DNA from: Affinundibacterium fentianense | GTDB taxonomy: Bacteria > Pseudomonadota > Gammaproteobacteria > Burkholderiales > Burkholderiaceae_D | Direction: 5' to 3' | Assembly (NCBI RefSeq): GCF_018139545.1 | Contig: NZ_JAGSPJ010000008.1 | Coordinates: 124,001-188,000 of the forward strand | DNA: 64,000 nt | Shown: positions 25,700 through 34,941 of the stretch, in pieces | Layout of the letters: the number at the start of each line of letters is the position of its first letter | Numbering within the stretch: the stretch's first letter is position 1 | The notes under the pieces: model-generated | Databases searched by the model: none | What the model was told of the DNA's origin: nothing | What the model saw: the letters and a program-made list of their open reading frames with translations, nothing else | Program-made: the position numbers and the translations under genes

Positions 25700-27412
25700 T
25701 CACATCTGATTCGGTGCCGAAACCCCGATCAAACTCAAACCGTTACGTAGCACCTGACGCGTTGCTAAAATTAACGCGAGACGTGCTAATTTGGTTGGCT
25801 GATCATCGACCAAAACACGCTCTGCATTGTAATAGCTGTGGAGCTCACCGGCGAGCTCGCGTAAGTAGAATGCTACCTGATGCGGACCTAGCTCATCCAA
25901 TGCCTTTTCCAAGGTTTCTGGATATTCCGCTAGTTTTTGTAACAATAGAGCTTCACGTGGTGCAGTTAAAGGCGACAAGTCGACATCTTTCAACGCTAAC
26001 AATTCCTCTTCCGATTCTGTATATTGCGCCAACATGCGGCAAATACGCGCATGGGCATAGTGTACGTAATACACCGGATTTTCGTCCGAATTTGCCAGAG
26101 CGACATCGACATCAAATACGAACTCTGTATCTGCTTTACGCGAAATTAGGAAGAAGCGAACTGCGTCGCGTCCTCTTACAACGTCACCACCGCCTGACCA
26201 TTCTATTAAGTCACGCACTGTTACGTAAGAACCAGCTCGTTTTGAAATTTTTACTTCCGCGCCATCCTTCATAACGGTGACCATTTTATGCAAAACATAA
26301 TCTGGGTATGCTTGAGGAATTCCTTGATTGACAGCTTGCAAGCCAGCACGAACCCGCGCAATCGTGCCATGGTGATCGCTTCCTTGCACATTAATTGCCT
26401 GTGTAAAACCGCGTTGCCACTTCACAATATGATAGGCGACATCGGGAACAAAATAAGTATACGTACCGTCAGACTTTTTCATCACACGATCTTTATCATC
26501 GCCATATTCTGTCGTCCGCAACCACAGCGCACCATCTTGCTCATAGGTCTTACCGGCAGCAATCAGAGCGTCTACTGCCGCTTCCACCTTGCCATCTGAG
26601 TACAAAGAAGACTCTAGGTAATAGTTATCGAACTTCACGCCAAACGCCAACAAATCAATATCCTGTTCATTGCGTAAATAAGTCACCGCAAATTGGCGAA
26701 TGGATTCAATATCTTGCACGTCGCCGCTACCTGTAACGGGAGCACCATTACTCGCAGTCACCGTTTTTTTCGCCAGAAAATCTTGCGCAATTTCGGCAAT
26801 ATACTCACCGTTGTAGGCTGCCTCAGGCCATTCGGCATCACCAGGCTTCAAACCCTTCGCCCGAGCCTGGACGGAGACCGCAAGATTACCAATTTGTACG
26901 CCAGCATCGTTATAGTAAAACTCGCGCGTGACCGCAAAATTTTGCGCTTCAAGCAACGCCGACAAGGCATCGCCCAGTGCGCCTTGCCGACCATGTCCTA
27001 CGTGAAGAGGTCCAGTCGGATTTGCTGAAACGAATTCAACGATGACTTTTTTACCAGTGCCTTTATCGCCTTTACCGAACTTTTCTCGCAACTGCAAGAT
27101 GGTCTTTACCACTGCTTGTTTCGCCGCCGGTGTCACCCGTAAATTAATAAACCCGGGGCCCGCCAATTCGGCGCTTGCAATCAAGGGATTTTGTTGCGCG
27201 ATTAATGCATCGACAATTTGTTGTGCGAGCTCACGCGGATTCTTTTTCAATGGTTTGGCTATTTGCATCGCAATGTTACAGGCAACATCACCGTGCGATG
27301 GATCTCGAGGGCGCTCAAGCGCAAGCGTTGGGTTAAGTTCGGTACCTGCAATGATAGGTGCCACCGCGTTCTTGAGAGATTCAAGGATATCTTGTTTTTG
27401 CTGAGCTAACAT
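25700..27412 (-). CDS. argS: arginyl-tRNA synthetase
   Basis: 570 residues, normal length. The class I HIGH motif appears as HVGHG (in [18 protein letters not shown]) and a KMSKS-like loop as KISKRAGS. The N-terminal Arg-tRNA recognition domain and the C-terminal DALR anticodon-binding domain (ending [23 protein letters not shown]) are complete. Charges tRNA-Arg in the cytosol. It is first in the unit with the SPOR gene (76 nt) and dsbA. A TATAAT box lies about 70 nt upstream. Confidence 0.97.
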   Translation of the reverse strand: MLAQQKQDILESLKNAVAPIIAGTELNPTLALERPRDPSHGDVACNIAMQIAKPLKKNPRELAQQIVDALIAQQNPLIASAELAGPGFINLRVTPAAKQAVVKTILQLREKFGKGDKGTGKKVIVEFVSANPTGPLHVGHGRQGALGDALSALLEAQNFAVTREFYYNDAGVQIGNLAVSVQARAKGLKPGDAEWPEAAYNGEYIAEIAQDFLAKKTVTASNGAPVTGSGDVQDIESIRQFAVTYLRNEQDIDLLAFGVKFDNYYLESSLYSDGKVEAAVDALIAAGKTYEQDGALWLRTTEYGDDKDRVMKKSDGTYTYFVPDVAYHIVKWQRGFTQAINVQGSDHHGTIARVRAGLQAVNQGIPQAYPDYVLHKMVTVMKDGAEVKISKRAGSYVTVRDLIEWSGGGDVVRGRDAVRFFLISRKADTEFVFDVDVALANSDENPVYYVHYAHARICRMLAQYTESEEELLALKDVDLSPLTAPREALLLQKLAEYPETLEKALDELGPHQVAFYLRELAGELHSYYNAERVLVDDQPTKLARLALILATRQVLRNGLSLIGVSAPNQM

Positions 27413-27479
27413 AATGTCGGATTAGATTTTGCGTTGCGCTAGTTTGCTATTTGCACAAATTTTAAGGAAATTAGCCTGC

Positions 27480-27508
27480 ATTATAACCGTTGTATGCTAG
27501 CGAATCAG
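27480..27508 (-). promoter_or_regulatory. candidate sigma-70 promoter of argS
   Basis: On the minus strand a perfect TATAAT (27485-27480) is preceded, with a 17-nt spacer, by CTGATT, a weak -35. It lies in the divergent spacer between argS and rdgC. Confidence 0.4.
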
Positions 27509-27662
27509 ACTTGGACGACCTGCAAGAGCAGAAAATCAAGCGGCACTCGCATTTAAGGGTTGCAAGATACGACTACCCATCAAAAAGTTTTCACCCGCGG
27601 GCTTCATCAACTTGTTCCGCAACGTGTAGAATGAGCCGCTTTCCCTCTTCACTGAGATACTT

Positions 27663-28571
27663 ATGTGGTTTAAAAATTTACAAGTTTTTCGCCTTCCTGC
27701 CCCTTGGAAAGTCAACATCGAACAATTAGAGATGCAATTAGCATCGCAAGCCTTCGCCAATACCGGCTCGGGTGATATGCAAAGTGAGGGCTGGGCCTCA
27801 CCGCGAGGGAATGAACAACTCGTGCACAGCGTCAACCAACAATTATTGCTCTTGTTGCAGACAGAAAAAAAACTCCTGCCCTCTTCTGTGATCAACCAAG
27901 TAACCAAAGCAAGAGCGAAGGAGTTGGAGGAACAGCAAGGTTTCGCTCCAGGTCGCAAAGCAATGAAAGATCTAAAAGAACGCGTCACAGATGAACTCTT
28001 GCCTCGCGCATTTGCAATCACACGTCAAACCTATGTTTGGATCGACCCAGTTAACGGGTGGCTGGTTATTGATAGCTCAAGCCCTAGCAAGGCCGACGAA
28101 GTGATCAAACTATTACTGAAGTGCGACAAAATACCGCTAGAAAGCTTGCGAACACAAATCTCACCACAAACTGCGATGACCGATTGGTTGGCGGGGAACG
28201 AAGCACCGAAAGGCTTCACGATCGATCAGGACACCGAATTGCGTGCGCATACCGAAGACAAAGCCACAGTCCGCTATGTGCGACATTCAATCGATCCAGA
28301 CGACGTTCAGAGGCATATCGCGGCGGGCAAACAATGTACTAAGTTAGCCATGACTTGGGACGACAAAATTTCATTTGTACTTACCGAAAATTTGGCAATC
28401 AAACGAATCAAGCCACTCGACATATTGAATGAGGACAAAGATACTCGTACCGCCGATGAAAACGAACGATTTGACGCAGACTTCTTATTAATGGCGTCGG
28501 AGCTCGCGAAAATGCTTGATGATATTGTGTACTCACTTGGCGGTCAGGTTGCTGATCCAATTGCCGCCTAG
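27663..28571 (+). CDS. rdgC: recombination-associated protein RdgC
   Basis: 302 residues, the standard length. It starts with the family N-terminus MWFKNLQVFRL and contains the conserved ASPRG (WASPRGNEQL) and LPRAF segments and the late ADENERFDADF stretch. RdgC forms a ring-shaped dimer around duplex DNA and restrains RecA. Single-gene unit followed by a strong terminator. Confidence 0.95.
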   Translation: MWFKNLQVFRLPAPWKVNIEQLEMQLASQAFANTGSGDMQSEGWASPRGNEQLVHSVNQQLLLLLQTEKKLLPSSVINQVTKARAKELEEQQGFAPGRKAMKDLKERVTDELLPRAFAITRQTYVWIDPVNGWLVIDSSSPSKADEVIKLLLKCDKIPLESLRTQISPQTAMTDWLAGNEAPKGFTIDQDTELRAHTEDKATVRYVRHSIDPDDVQRHIAAGKQCTKLAMTWDDKISFVLTENLAIKRIKPLDILNEDKDTRTADENERFDADFLLMASELAKMLDDIVYSLGGQVADPIAA

Positions 28572-28607
28572 ACTGATCGACCGCACGATTAGTCAGCAGT
28601 ATTCAGA

Positions 28608-28635
28608 AAGCCCAGACAAAGTACTGGGCTTTTTT
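28608..28635 (+). terminator. terminator of rdgC
   Basis: AAGCCCAG (28608-28615), an 8-nt loop, CTGGGCTT, then a T-run to 28635. It lies 36 nt after the rdgC stop. Confidence 0.85.
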
Positions 28636-28655
28636 ATCGTGTCTTTTACAAGGAC

Positions 28656-28684
28656 GAAAAAAAACGCGCCTAAGCGCGTTTTTC
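28656..28684 (-). terminator. terminator of the tRNA unit
   Basis: AAAAAAAACGCGC-CTAA-GCGCGTTTTTC. On the minus strand the hairpin is followed by eight T and lies about 10 nt beyond tRNA-Asp. On the plus strand it would back up the rdgC terminator. Confidence 0.75.
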
Positions 28685-28692
28685 TTTTTACT

Positions 28693-28769
28693 TGGCGGAG
28701 CGGACGGGGCTCGAACCCGCGACCCCCGGCGTGACAGGCCGGTATTCTAACCAACTGAACTACCACTCC
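28693..28769 (-). tRNA. tRNA-Asp (GTC)
   Basis: 77 nt including an encoded CCA. Acceptor stem GGAGTGG/CCGCTCC (one G-T pair), D-arm GTTCAGTTGGTTAGAAT, anticodon loop CTGTCAC with GTC, T-arm GGTTCGAGCC. Discriminator G, as expected for tRNA-Asp. 34 nt separate it from tRNA-Val. Confidence 0.95.
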
Positions 28770-28803
28770 GTTTTAGAAACGTTTCTGTACTTTAGTAATT
28801 TGA

Positions 28804-28879
28804 TGGTGGGTGCTGAGAGGCTCGAACTCCCGACCTACGCCTTGTAAGGGCGCCGCTCTACCAACTGAGCTAAGCACCC
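28804..28879 (-). tRNA. tRNA-Val (TAC)
   Basis: 76 nt including an encoded CCA. Acceptor stem GGGTGCT/AGCACCC, D-arm TAGCTCAGTTGGTAGAGC, anticodon loop CTTACAA with TAC, T-arm AGTTCGAGCC. Discriminator A. First tRNA of a two-tRNA transcript. Confidence 0.95.
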
Positions 28880-28939
28880 ATAACTACTTGCTTAGTTCAA
28901 ATTACCGTTTGCTGTGTCATCAGCAACGACAGAAACAAG

Positions 28940-28968
28940 ATTATAGGCACAATTCTGAATCTTGTCTA
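28940..28968 (-). promoter_or_regulatory. near-consensus promoter of the tRNA-Val/tRNA-Asp unit
   Basis: On the minus strand TAGACA (5 of 6 matches to the -35 consensus), a 17-nt spacer and a perfect TATAAT. Transcription would start about 55 nt before tRNA-Val. Confidence 0.75.
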
Positions 28969-28998
28969 GTGGTAGCAAACATTTTTCTTCAAATTGCC

Positions 28999-31053
28999 CT
29001 ATTGACTGGTCGCCGGACCTTGAATAATCGCGACTTCAACCAATCCTTGTCGGATAGCATCTGAGAAATCACGTTCCAATTCTGGCAAAGCCTGTTCATA
29101 GGGCGCTAGCAATCGGAGTAAACCATACGCTCGGTTTCGGCCATTCACTTTCCCCATATACAGCGCCATATCAGCAAGTTGCATCGCCTTTTCCCAATTA
29201 CACGCCTCTTCGGGAACGCCAGAAAATGGTAAAGATATGTAGCCCGCACTGATCGTGACCGGAATTGCATTATTCCCGACGATAACAGGCGTCGAGCCTA
29301 TCGATTTCATCACTCGATCAACCAATGGCATCAACATTTCCGGCTTCGTTTTTGGCGCATAAATTAGGAATTCTTCACCACCCCAACGTAATGTCATATC
29401 AGAATCACGCACTGCACTGCGGAGGCGCTTTGCCACTTCCACAAGCACAGCATCGCCAGCTGAGTGCCCCCAACTATCATTAATATGCTTGAAATGATCA
29501 ATATCCATAATCATCAAGCAATCTGGACTTTCGCCATCATCTTCGCGTCTGTCATGCTCGACATTTTCCGAGCGCACCTTCATCAAATCGAGGAAAGAGC
29601 GCCGATTATGTAGGCCTGTCAATGGATCGCGGACAGAGTGATACTCCAGCTGCTGATTGACCTCCTCTAGGCGTTCATTGGTTTGTTTCACCTTCCGATA
29701 CAACATGTAAATAAAGATCCCACCCATAATGGTCAAGACCGCACCAAGTAGCGTTATGATCTGTTGTAAGCGACTATTTTTTATGTCGGCATCTTTAATT
29801 TGGTTTTCGCGCGCAAGTAATTCGATTTGTTTCTTACGCTGATCAGCATCGAATTGCTCCTGCAGAGCAGCGACAGTTTTAGAACGATCCGCTCTGAATA
29901 ATTCATTGGCTATCTTTTGTTGCTCTCTCGTGTACTGTAGCGCCTCCTTGTACATCTTGGCGTGTTCATACATACGGCCAATCTCACCGACAACCGCCTC
30001 CAAATCAGCTTTATCCCCCAAATCCCTCGCTCGGTCTAGAACGGGATTCAAAAATTCCATCGCCTGTGCAATTTTCCCTTGTCCGCCCAATGCAAATCCA
30101 ACATTCGCCTTTGCGTTATAAATAGAGGGTAAATCTTGAATCAACTCTGCTTTCTTCAACGCTTGGCGAGCGACCATTTCTGCACGAGTAAAACTCAATG
30201 TGCGTAAATGCAGGTCCGCAATATTACTCAGTATGAGCGCCTCTAACTTAGGGAGATTCGCCTCTTGCGCCGCATTCAAAGAACGTTCATAAGCAACCAA
30301 ACACTCTGGATAACGCTTCAAGTCACAAAGTGCCATTGCTTGGTTCATACGCAAGCCTGCAATAATTTTTGGCGAATCAACCTGACTTGCGAGTACCAGG
30401 GCCTCATTCGCAACCAACAAAGTTTGCTCTGGATTTTGCATCAGCAAATACAGCGATGCCAATGCGTCGAGTCGACGAATTTTAGCGAGCGTTTTCCTCT
30501 GCGTTAGCTGATCCGTTAGACGTAATGCTTCCAGTTGATGCGAGAGGGCTTGTTCAAATTTGCTAAAAGCACGATAAATCATCGCGTAAGCTGACTCTAA
30601 TCGAAGTAGATTGTCCGCGCGAGTTGAGCCTTTCAATGAAGCCGCAACTTCATTCAGTTTCGCAATGGCAGGTTCATATTTACCAGCATCCCGTAATTTG
30701 AAAGCGTCATCAATTTGCATCACCGCGACCGTTTCCTTGTCTTGACGGGCTCTTGCCAAATTCAAAATTTCCAAATTGATTTTGTCGCTTTCGGCAATAT
30801 CGCCGGCGTCAAAATAAGCGGCAGACAATTCTCGCAAAACATCCAACCGCAATTGATACTCCGAATTTGGAGGCAACTCGCTGTAGAACTCCTTTAACTG
30901 TTTAAGTGCAGCCTGATTATCTTTCTCAGATAACAATTGAATCGCTTCTAAGCGAGCTTGGTCCGATTTTAAATCAGCCACACTAAGCGGGGACACAGCT
31001 AAGAAAAAAGCAAAAACGAGCGAATGGAGATTTTTAGTACGCTGGCATGCCAT
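28999..31053 (-). CDS. periplasmic-TPR diguanylate cyclase
   Basis: 684 residues. Signal peptide (about 1-26), a large periplasmic array of TPR-like helices (about 30-410), one TM helix (about 425-447), a short coiled coil and a GGDEF domain. The active site is GGEEF (558-562), with an I-site RDSD five residues upstream (549-552), so an active, product-inhibited cyclase is predicted. It makes c-di-GMP in response to a periplasmic signal or protein partner. ATG after AGGGTAATAAC. Monocistronic, upstream of the tRNA promoter. Confidence 0.92.
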   Translation of the reverse strand: MACQRTKNLHSLVFAFFLAVSPLSVADLKSDQARLEAIQLLSEKDNQAALKQLKEFYSELPPNSEYQLRLDVLRELSAAYFDAGDIAESDKINLEILNLARARQDKETVAVMQIDDAFKLRDAGKYEPAIAKLNEVAASLKGSTRADNLLRLESAYAMIYRAFSKFEQALSHQLEALRLTDQLTQRKTLAKIRRLDALASLYLLMQNPEQTLLVANEALVLASQVDSPKIIAGLRMNQAMALCDLKRYPECLVAYERSLNAAQEANLPKLEALILSNIADLHLRTLSFTRAEMVARQALKKAELIQDLPSIYNAKANVGFALGGQGKIAQAMEFLNPVLDRARDLGDKADLEAVVGEIGRMYEHAKMYKEALQYTREQQKIANELFRADRSKTVAALQEQFDADQRKKQIELLARENQIKDADIKNSRLQQIITLLGAVLTIMGGIFIYMLYRKVKQTNERLEEVNQQLEYHSVRDPLTGLHNRRSFLDLMKVRSENVEHDRREDDGESPDCLMIMDIDHFKHINDSWGHSAGDAVLVEVAKRLRSAVRDSDMTLRWGGEEFLIYAPKTKPEMLMPLVDRVMKSIGSTPVIVGNNAIPVTISAGYISLPFSGVPEEACNWEKAMQLADMALYMGKVNGRNRAYGLLRLLAPYEQALPELERDFSDAIRQGLVEVAIIQGPATSQ

Positions 31054-31262
31054 GTTATTACCCTAAATTGAATAAGCGTTTCAATACAACTGGGATTTCT
31101 AAACTCGAAAGGCAATCCTCGAATTTCTGAATCGACATGATCTGGCGAAACTCGAAGTTGAAAGTTGCCTCATATTAACATTGTTTTCAAGCAAGCAAAT
31201 CAGTAATCAATAACCAAATACCGGTGCAATTCTCCGTCATGGGGAAGATCTTCAAAACTCAC

Positions 31263-32003
31263 CTAAACCTGATCTGGGATATAAATTTTCGACATTGGCA
31301 CCGCACTCTCCATCACAATACTCAAAGCGAGCGCTGGATCGATTAAATCCTTGCTTGCGAATAAAATTTCTTGGATCGCGACCCCAAATACCATAGGCCA
31401 ATCTTGCGGTTTAGCGGAATAGCTCTGCACCAAAGGAAACAACTGGGGCCACAAGAAATTGACGTAGTTGTATGGAACTTCTTTCGCTTGGTGTGCCAGC
31501 GCCGTGCGCGGGATACCAAATGCCACACTGCCTAAAGTATCGGTGACATGCCTAAAAATGTCATGTAGATCAATCAATCGCTCAAGACCATTTTTTTGCG
31601 CCGCCCCAGACGCAAGTGACCAAACTGAATATCGACTTTCTGCTAACGGTCGATTTAATAAATCACCAAAATAATAAGTGTTCGCGTTTTGTTTACTCTG
31701 GACAACAATAAAGACTTCTTTCAGCGGTCGCCCTTGGCGCATCACAAACTCTTCACGAACGCTCATTTGGCAGGCATATCCTGCGAGTGCGCCAAGCGCG
31801 CTCAATAAGGACTCAAGGTGAATACCTTTATCCGTCGACATCGCTTGAAATAATTTCATTGCAATTTCTTTACCCCCCTTCTTCACAGGTAGCAAAGCTT
31901 CGAGGTGAGGGTCCACTACTTCACTTGAAGCAGGACGAGACTGTGATTGTTCTTCAGCGACCAGCTTGGCAGAAGTTAATTTTTTAAACAGAGATTTGAA
32001 CAC
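31263..32003 (-). CDS. conserved-looking cytosolic protein of unknown function
   Basis: 246 residues from a GTG at 32003, chosen because GAGGAG lies five bases upstream; a further upstream ATG at 32042 has no such site. No signal peptide or helix span. Leu/Ala-rich and mostly helical, with a beta segment EVFIVVQSK and a motif NTYYFGDLLN. The first 35 residues are basic and linker-like. I do not recognise the family. It stands alone between a cyclase gene and gtrA. Confidence 0.6.
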   Translation of the reverse strand: MFKSLFKKLTSAKLVAEEQSQSRPASSEVVDPHLEALLPVKKGGKEIAMKLFQAMSTDKGIHLESLLSALGALAGYACQMSVREEFVMRQGRPLKEVFIVVQSKQNANTYYFGDLLNRPLAESRYSVWSLASGAAQKNGLERLIDLHDIFRHVTDTLGSVAFGIPRTALAHQAKEVPYNYVNFLWPQLFPLVQSYSAKPQDWPMVFGVAIQEILFASKDLIDPALALSIVMESAVPMSKIYIPDQV

Positions 32004-32217
32004 CAATACTCCTCGCTTTAGCACGCTAAACGCACCAATCAATGATCCACTACTACAACATAGCTTGATGATACTTGGCGATCTACTTTATTACCTAGCT
32101 GTGGTGCATCATCCTATCGCTGCACATGATTTGATGGGTGTTTTTTACTTTCTTTTACCCTATTTTTGCTATACCGAACAACAATGACTTTGCGCGTTAA
32201 GAAATGAAGCACGGATT

Positions 32218-32637
32218 TCACTGATCTTTAAACGCCCAAAGCTTGCTGCCAGCGAAATTCCAACATAGCACTAAGCCGGTAGTAAATATCTGTGCCGACC
32301 AAAGCCAAACCTGCCAACGCTCGACGAGCAGGCTCATCATCCCATAGTTAATGCACCAACCAACGCCTAACACGGTAAAGTATTTACTGGCTGCTTCAGC
32401 ATGTGATTTTCCGCTACTAAAAGTCAAAAAATAATTCAGCACATAATTGACAATCGAACCGAGAATATATCCAATTGCTGACCCCGTTACCGCGGACGAT
32501 TTCTCAAATAAAGAAAGATGCCACATAACAGCGGCATGTATACTTAAATACTGGACTGCCGTACCCGAAAGACCGACAGCGGCAAATCTAATAAATTGAT
32601 ATATAGCAGGCTGATTCATGCGTCGCAAATTTTGCAT
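32218..32637 (-). CDS. GtrA-family membrane protein
   Basis: 139 residues from the ATG at 32637. Four transmembrane helices with the GtrA signatures FIRFAAVGLSGTAVQY, GSAIGYILGSIVNYVLNYFLTF and KYFTVLGVGW. GtrA proteins are thought to flip or help transfer undecaprenyl-linked sugars during envelope glycan modification. No partner glycosyltransferase is adjacent. The start is uncertain (32619 also possible). A TATAAT lies only 9 nt before the chosen ATG, suggesting an almost leaderless transcript. Confidence 0.8.
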   Translation of the reverse strand: MQNLRRMNQPAIYQFIRFAAVGLSGTAVQYLSIHAAVMWHLSLFEKSSAVTGSAIGYILGSIVNYVLNYFLTFSSGKSHAEAASKYFTVLGVGWCINYGMMSLLVERWQVWLWSAQIFTTGLVLCWNFAGSKLWAFKDQ

Positions 32638-32745
32638 TAAAAATCCATTATACCTGCTGTTATGCTGACGACCTGAATAGCCAATTGATTGCGGTAAAAT
32701 AGCGACGCTTCCGCTCAACGAGCGACAAACCAATAAGGAAATGGA

Positions 32746-32958
32746 ATGAATACCGACGAGCGCTTGGTGGATTTAGAAATTCGTTTAAGCAGACAAGACG
32801 ATTTGGTCGACACCTTAAATACGCAGGTCTACCAACAACAGAAGAAAATTGATGAATTAGAAAAACTCTGTGTCGCGTTGGCCAGTCGACTACGTGAACT
32901 TTCGGTCAACATCAGCCAGCGTCCATCGGTAATTGATGAGCGACCTCCACACTACTAG
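32746..32958 (+). CDS. slyX: SlyX family protein
   Basis: 70 residues. An amphipathic coiled coil (ERLVDLEIRLSRQDDLVDTLN ... KIDELEKL) is followed by the SlyX ending ERPPHY. The function is unknown; it is a small cytosolic protein widespread in proteobacteria. The ATG follows AAGGAAA. Divergent from the GtrA gene. Confidence 0.9.
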   Translation: MNTDERLVDLEIRLSRQDDLVDTLNTQVYQQQKKIDELEKLCVALASRLRELSVNISQRPSVIDERPPHY

Positions 32959-32990
32959 GAAAAATCGCTTAAAGCGTCCTTATTTTGTAA

Positions 32991-34019
32991 TCATATCACC
33001 CAAGCACCATCACGATACACTTCGCGTCCACCCAAAAGTACTGACTCGGTAATGGCGAATACGTCCACATGATATTTTCCATCGCCCCGCTTAAAGTTTG
33101 GTTTGGCATAGATCCCGTGCTTGGCGCCAAGAGACAAATGAATTCCGCAGATGCGCTCATAAGTACCAATATCGCTAACAGTTCGCTCTCGATTAAAACT
33201 GCGATTTAATCCAAAACCCAGCTCTCTCACCCAAACAACTTGTTCGTCGGTGCGGATTTTAGCAATCACTTCGTCGAATGCTGGGGTTGAATCTTCAACA
33301 CCGATCACTTGACCTCGCTCAATCACCAACGTAATCGGATGCTCAGGTTTATTCACAGAAAACGAAGTGTCTCCAAATACGAAAATTTTGACTTTGCCAT
33401 GCACCGACTCCAACTCTTTTGCCTCAGTGAAAACCTCTCCGATAGGAAATTGACCACCCCAGTTTTTCATCCCCGAGTAATCACCAATATTGACCTTGGC
33501 ACTCTCGAATGGGCCATCGAAAAATAATTGCACGCCCCCACTATCGACCACCCCGTTGGAAGCATCATTTATCAACTCCTGTAGACCTCTTCCTGTACCT
33601 CGGTAATAGTCCGCGTCATACGCCAGCGAATCAATATAGATGCTTGCTTCCGTGCCGACCATTCTCGCAAGGTGCGGGTGTTCAATCACTTTGAGCTCGC
33701 GTTTAAATAATTCGACTCTTACCCTGTACGCATCCATTCGAAAATTCGTTGACTGAATTAAAACGACCAGGTCTGCTGGTCGAAGCGTATTCAGGCAAGT
33801 CATCACTTGCTCAGGATTGTGTTGATCAAAGTCAAGGAAGAGCGCGTTCGGCAAGTTACGCCGATATGCTTCGGTCAGGGCTATTGATAGTTCGCAGCGC
33901 AAATCAAACACGACCACCGCTTGGTGGGTCGGCTGATATGAAAAACAAGAGCCCAAAATTTGATGGATATGCGCAGTCGCTATTTCAATAGCCGACTCAG
34001 GTAAAACGGAATTATTCAT
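32991..34019 (-). CDS. M29-like metal-dependent aminopeptidase family protein
   Basis: 342 residues. The C-terminal half has the M29 pattern: a Glu in PIGEVFTEA, a Glu/His pair in YERICGIHLSLGAKHG and a final HVD in KYHVDVF, which together would bind two metal ions. The N-terminal Rossmann-like half carries RPADLVVLIQSTNF. The family removes N-terminal residues from peptides in a dimeric barrel. It is somewhat shorter than classical M29 enzymes (about 400), so this is a divergent branch and activity is not certain. Converges with slyX. Confidence 0.75.
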   Translation of the reverse strand: MNNSVLPESAIEIATAHIHQILGSCFSYQPTHQAVVVFDLRCELSIALTEAYRRNLPNALFLDFDQHNPEQVMTCLNTLRPADLVVLIQSTNFRMDAYRVRVELFKRELKVIEHPHLARMVGTEASIYIDSLAYDADYYRGTGRGLQELINDASNGVVDSGGVQLFFDGPFESAKVNIGDYSGMKNWGGQFPIGEVFTEAKELESVHGKVKIFVFGDTSFSVNKPEHPITLVIERGQVIGVEDSTPAFDEVIAKIRTDEQVVWVRELGFGLNRSFNRERTVSDIGTYERICGIHLSLGAKHGIYAKPNFKRGDGKYHVDVFAITESVLLGGREVYRDGAWVI

Positions 34020-34075
34020 TGTAGTAGTACAATCTAACAGACAATCAAATCGAGTTTTGAATGAGAGATTGATTC

Positions 34076-34109
34076 AAAATGGAGGCGCAACCGCCTAAGC
34101 CTCCATTTT
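34076..34109 (-). terminator. hairpin after the Spy-like gene
   Basis: AAAATGGAGGC (34076-34086) pairs with GCCTCCATTTT (34099-34109) around a 12-nt loop. It is 48 nt beyond the Spy-like stop on the minus strand, with a short T-run. Confidence 0.65.
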
Positions 34110-34157
34110 ATCGGATAGATCAATTTATGCGCGACTAAACTTGTCCCCGCAGCCATT

Positions 34158-34688
34158 TTACTTCGATGGGGTCATTTCCATGCCATGTTCGCGCTGCCGA
34201 TTGTGCATGCGGTCTTGCATCCTATCTCGCATATGCATGCGCATGCCGCGTTGCATACGATGATGATGCTCATCAAAAACTTTTTGTTGCTCAGGTGTCA
34301 AAACAGCGTAAAAAGTCTTTAAGGCATCGAGATGTTTTTGCAAATGTAAAACACGTTGCTGAGCATGTTCTAACATTTTTTCCATTTGCACAGGCGCAGA
34401 CAAATTTTGTATTGGTGGGCGTTCTGCTTGCATTTCTTGACGCGTAGCCATTACGTCAGTAAACGCTTTCCAAGCCACTTCCTGTTGTGCTGACAATTTC
34501 AATTTATCATGTAATCGATGATGATATTTTTCCATCGCGGCTTGCATCTTCGCTCGATTTCTTTCACCGATTCTTACTGGTTCTGAGGCATTGCTACTAT
34601 TTGCATGTTGTTGTGCAAAAACAGCTGTTGCGCCGATCAGGCTAAGAGCAAAGCAACTTAATAACATTGTTTTTTTGAATAGTTTCAT
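34158..34688 (-). CDS. periplasmic Spy/CpxP-like LTxxQ protein
   Basis: 176 residues from the ATG at 34688, supported by GAGGAG upstream. Signal peptide (about 1-25, ending AVFAQ) and a helical periplasmic body with two LTxxQ-like repeats (LKLSAQQ and VLTPEQQ). The C-terminal tail is very rich in His, Met and Arg (RMQRGMRMHMRDRMQ). Relatives act as envelope chaperones or as negative regulators of Cpx-type kinases, and the His/Met tail suggests metal binding. It is divergent from an OmpR/EnvZ-type pair, mirroring cpxP-cpxRA. Confidence 0.85.
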   Translation of the reverse strand: MKLFKKTMLLSCFALSLIGATAVFAQQHANSSNASEPVRIGERNRAKMQAAMEKYHHRLHDKLKLSAQQEVAWKAFTDVMATRQEMQAERPPIQNLSAPVQMEKMLEHAQQRVLHLQKHLDALKTFYAVLTPEQQKVFDEHHHRMQRGMRMHMRDRMQDRMHNRQREHGMEMTPSK

Positions 34689-34802
34689 TTTATCGACTCC
34701 TCGTTGATATGAACTTGCGTGTTTCTCGAAATATGTGCAATGCACATGAGATACATCTTGCAGGGCATTTGTAAAATATGCATGTCGTTCTGTGACATCT
34801 AT

Positions 34803-34858
34803 GTTTCACCATGTAACTATAGGCCCCGCCCAACACTTGCATGTTTCACTTTGTTTCA
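34803..34858. promoter_or_regulatory. two hexamer direct-repeat sites, probable OmpR-type operator
   Basis: GTTTCA-N4-GTAACT at 34803-34818 and GTTTCA-N4-GTTTCA at 34843-34858. Within each site the hexamers are spaced 10 bp, the geometry that winged-helix OmpR/PhoB regulators use, and the two sites are exactly 40 bp apart. They sit between the Spy-like gene and the divergent response regulator gene. Confidence 0.55.
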
Positions 34859-34941
34859 ATCAACCGAATTCATAACAAGTCGATACAAAAATAGCGCGAG
34901 ATTTACGTGCAGCTCTCGAAAGCTTGACAGATAATGCCCAT

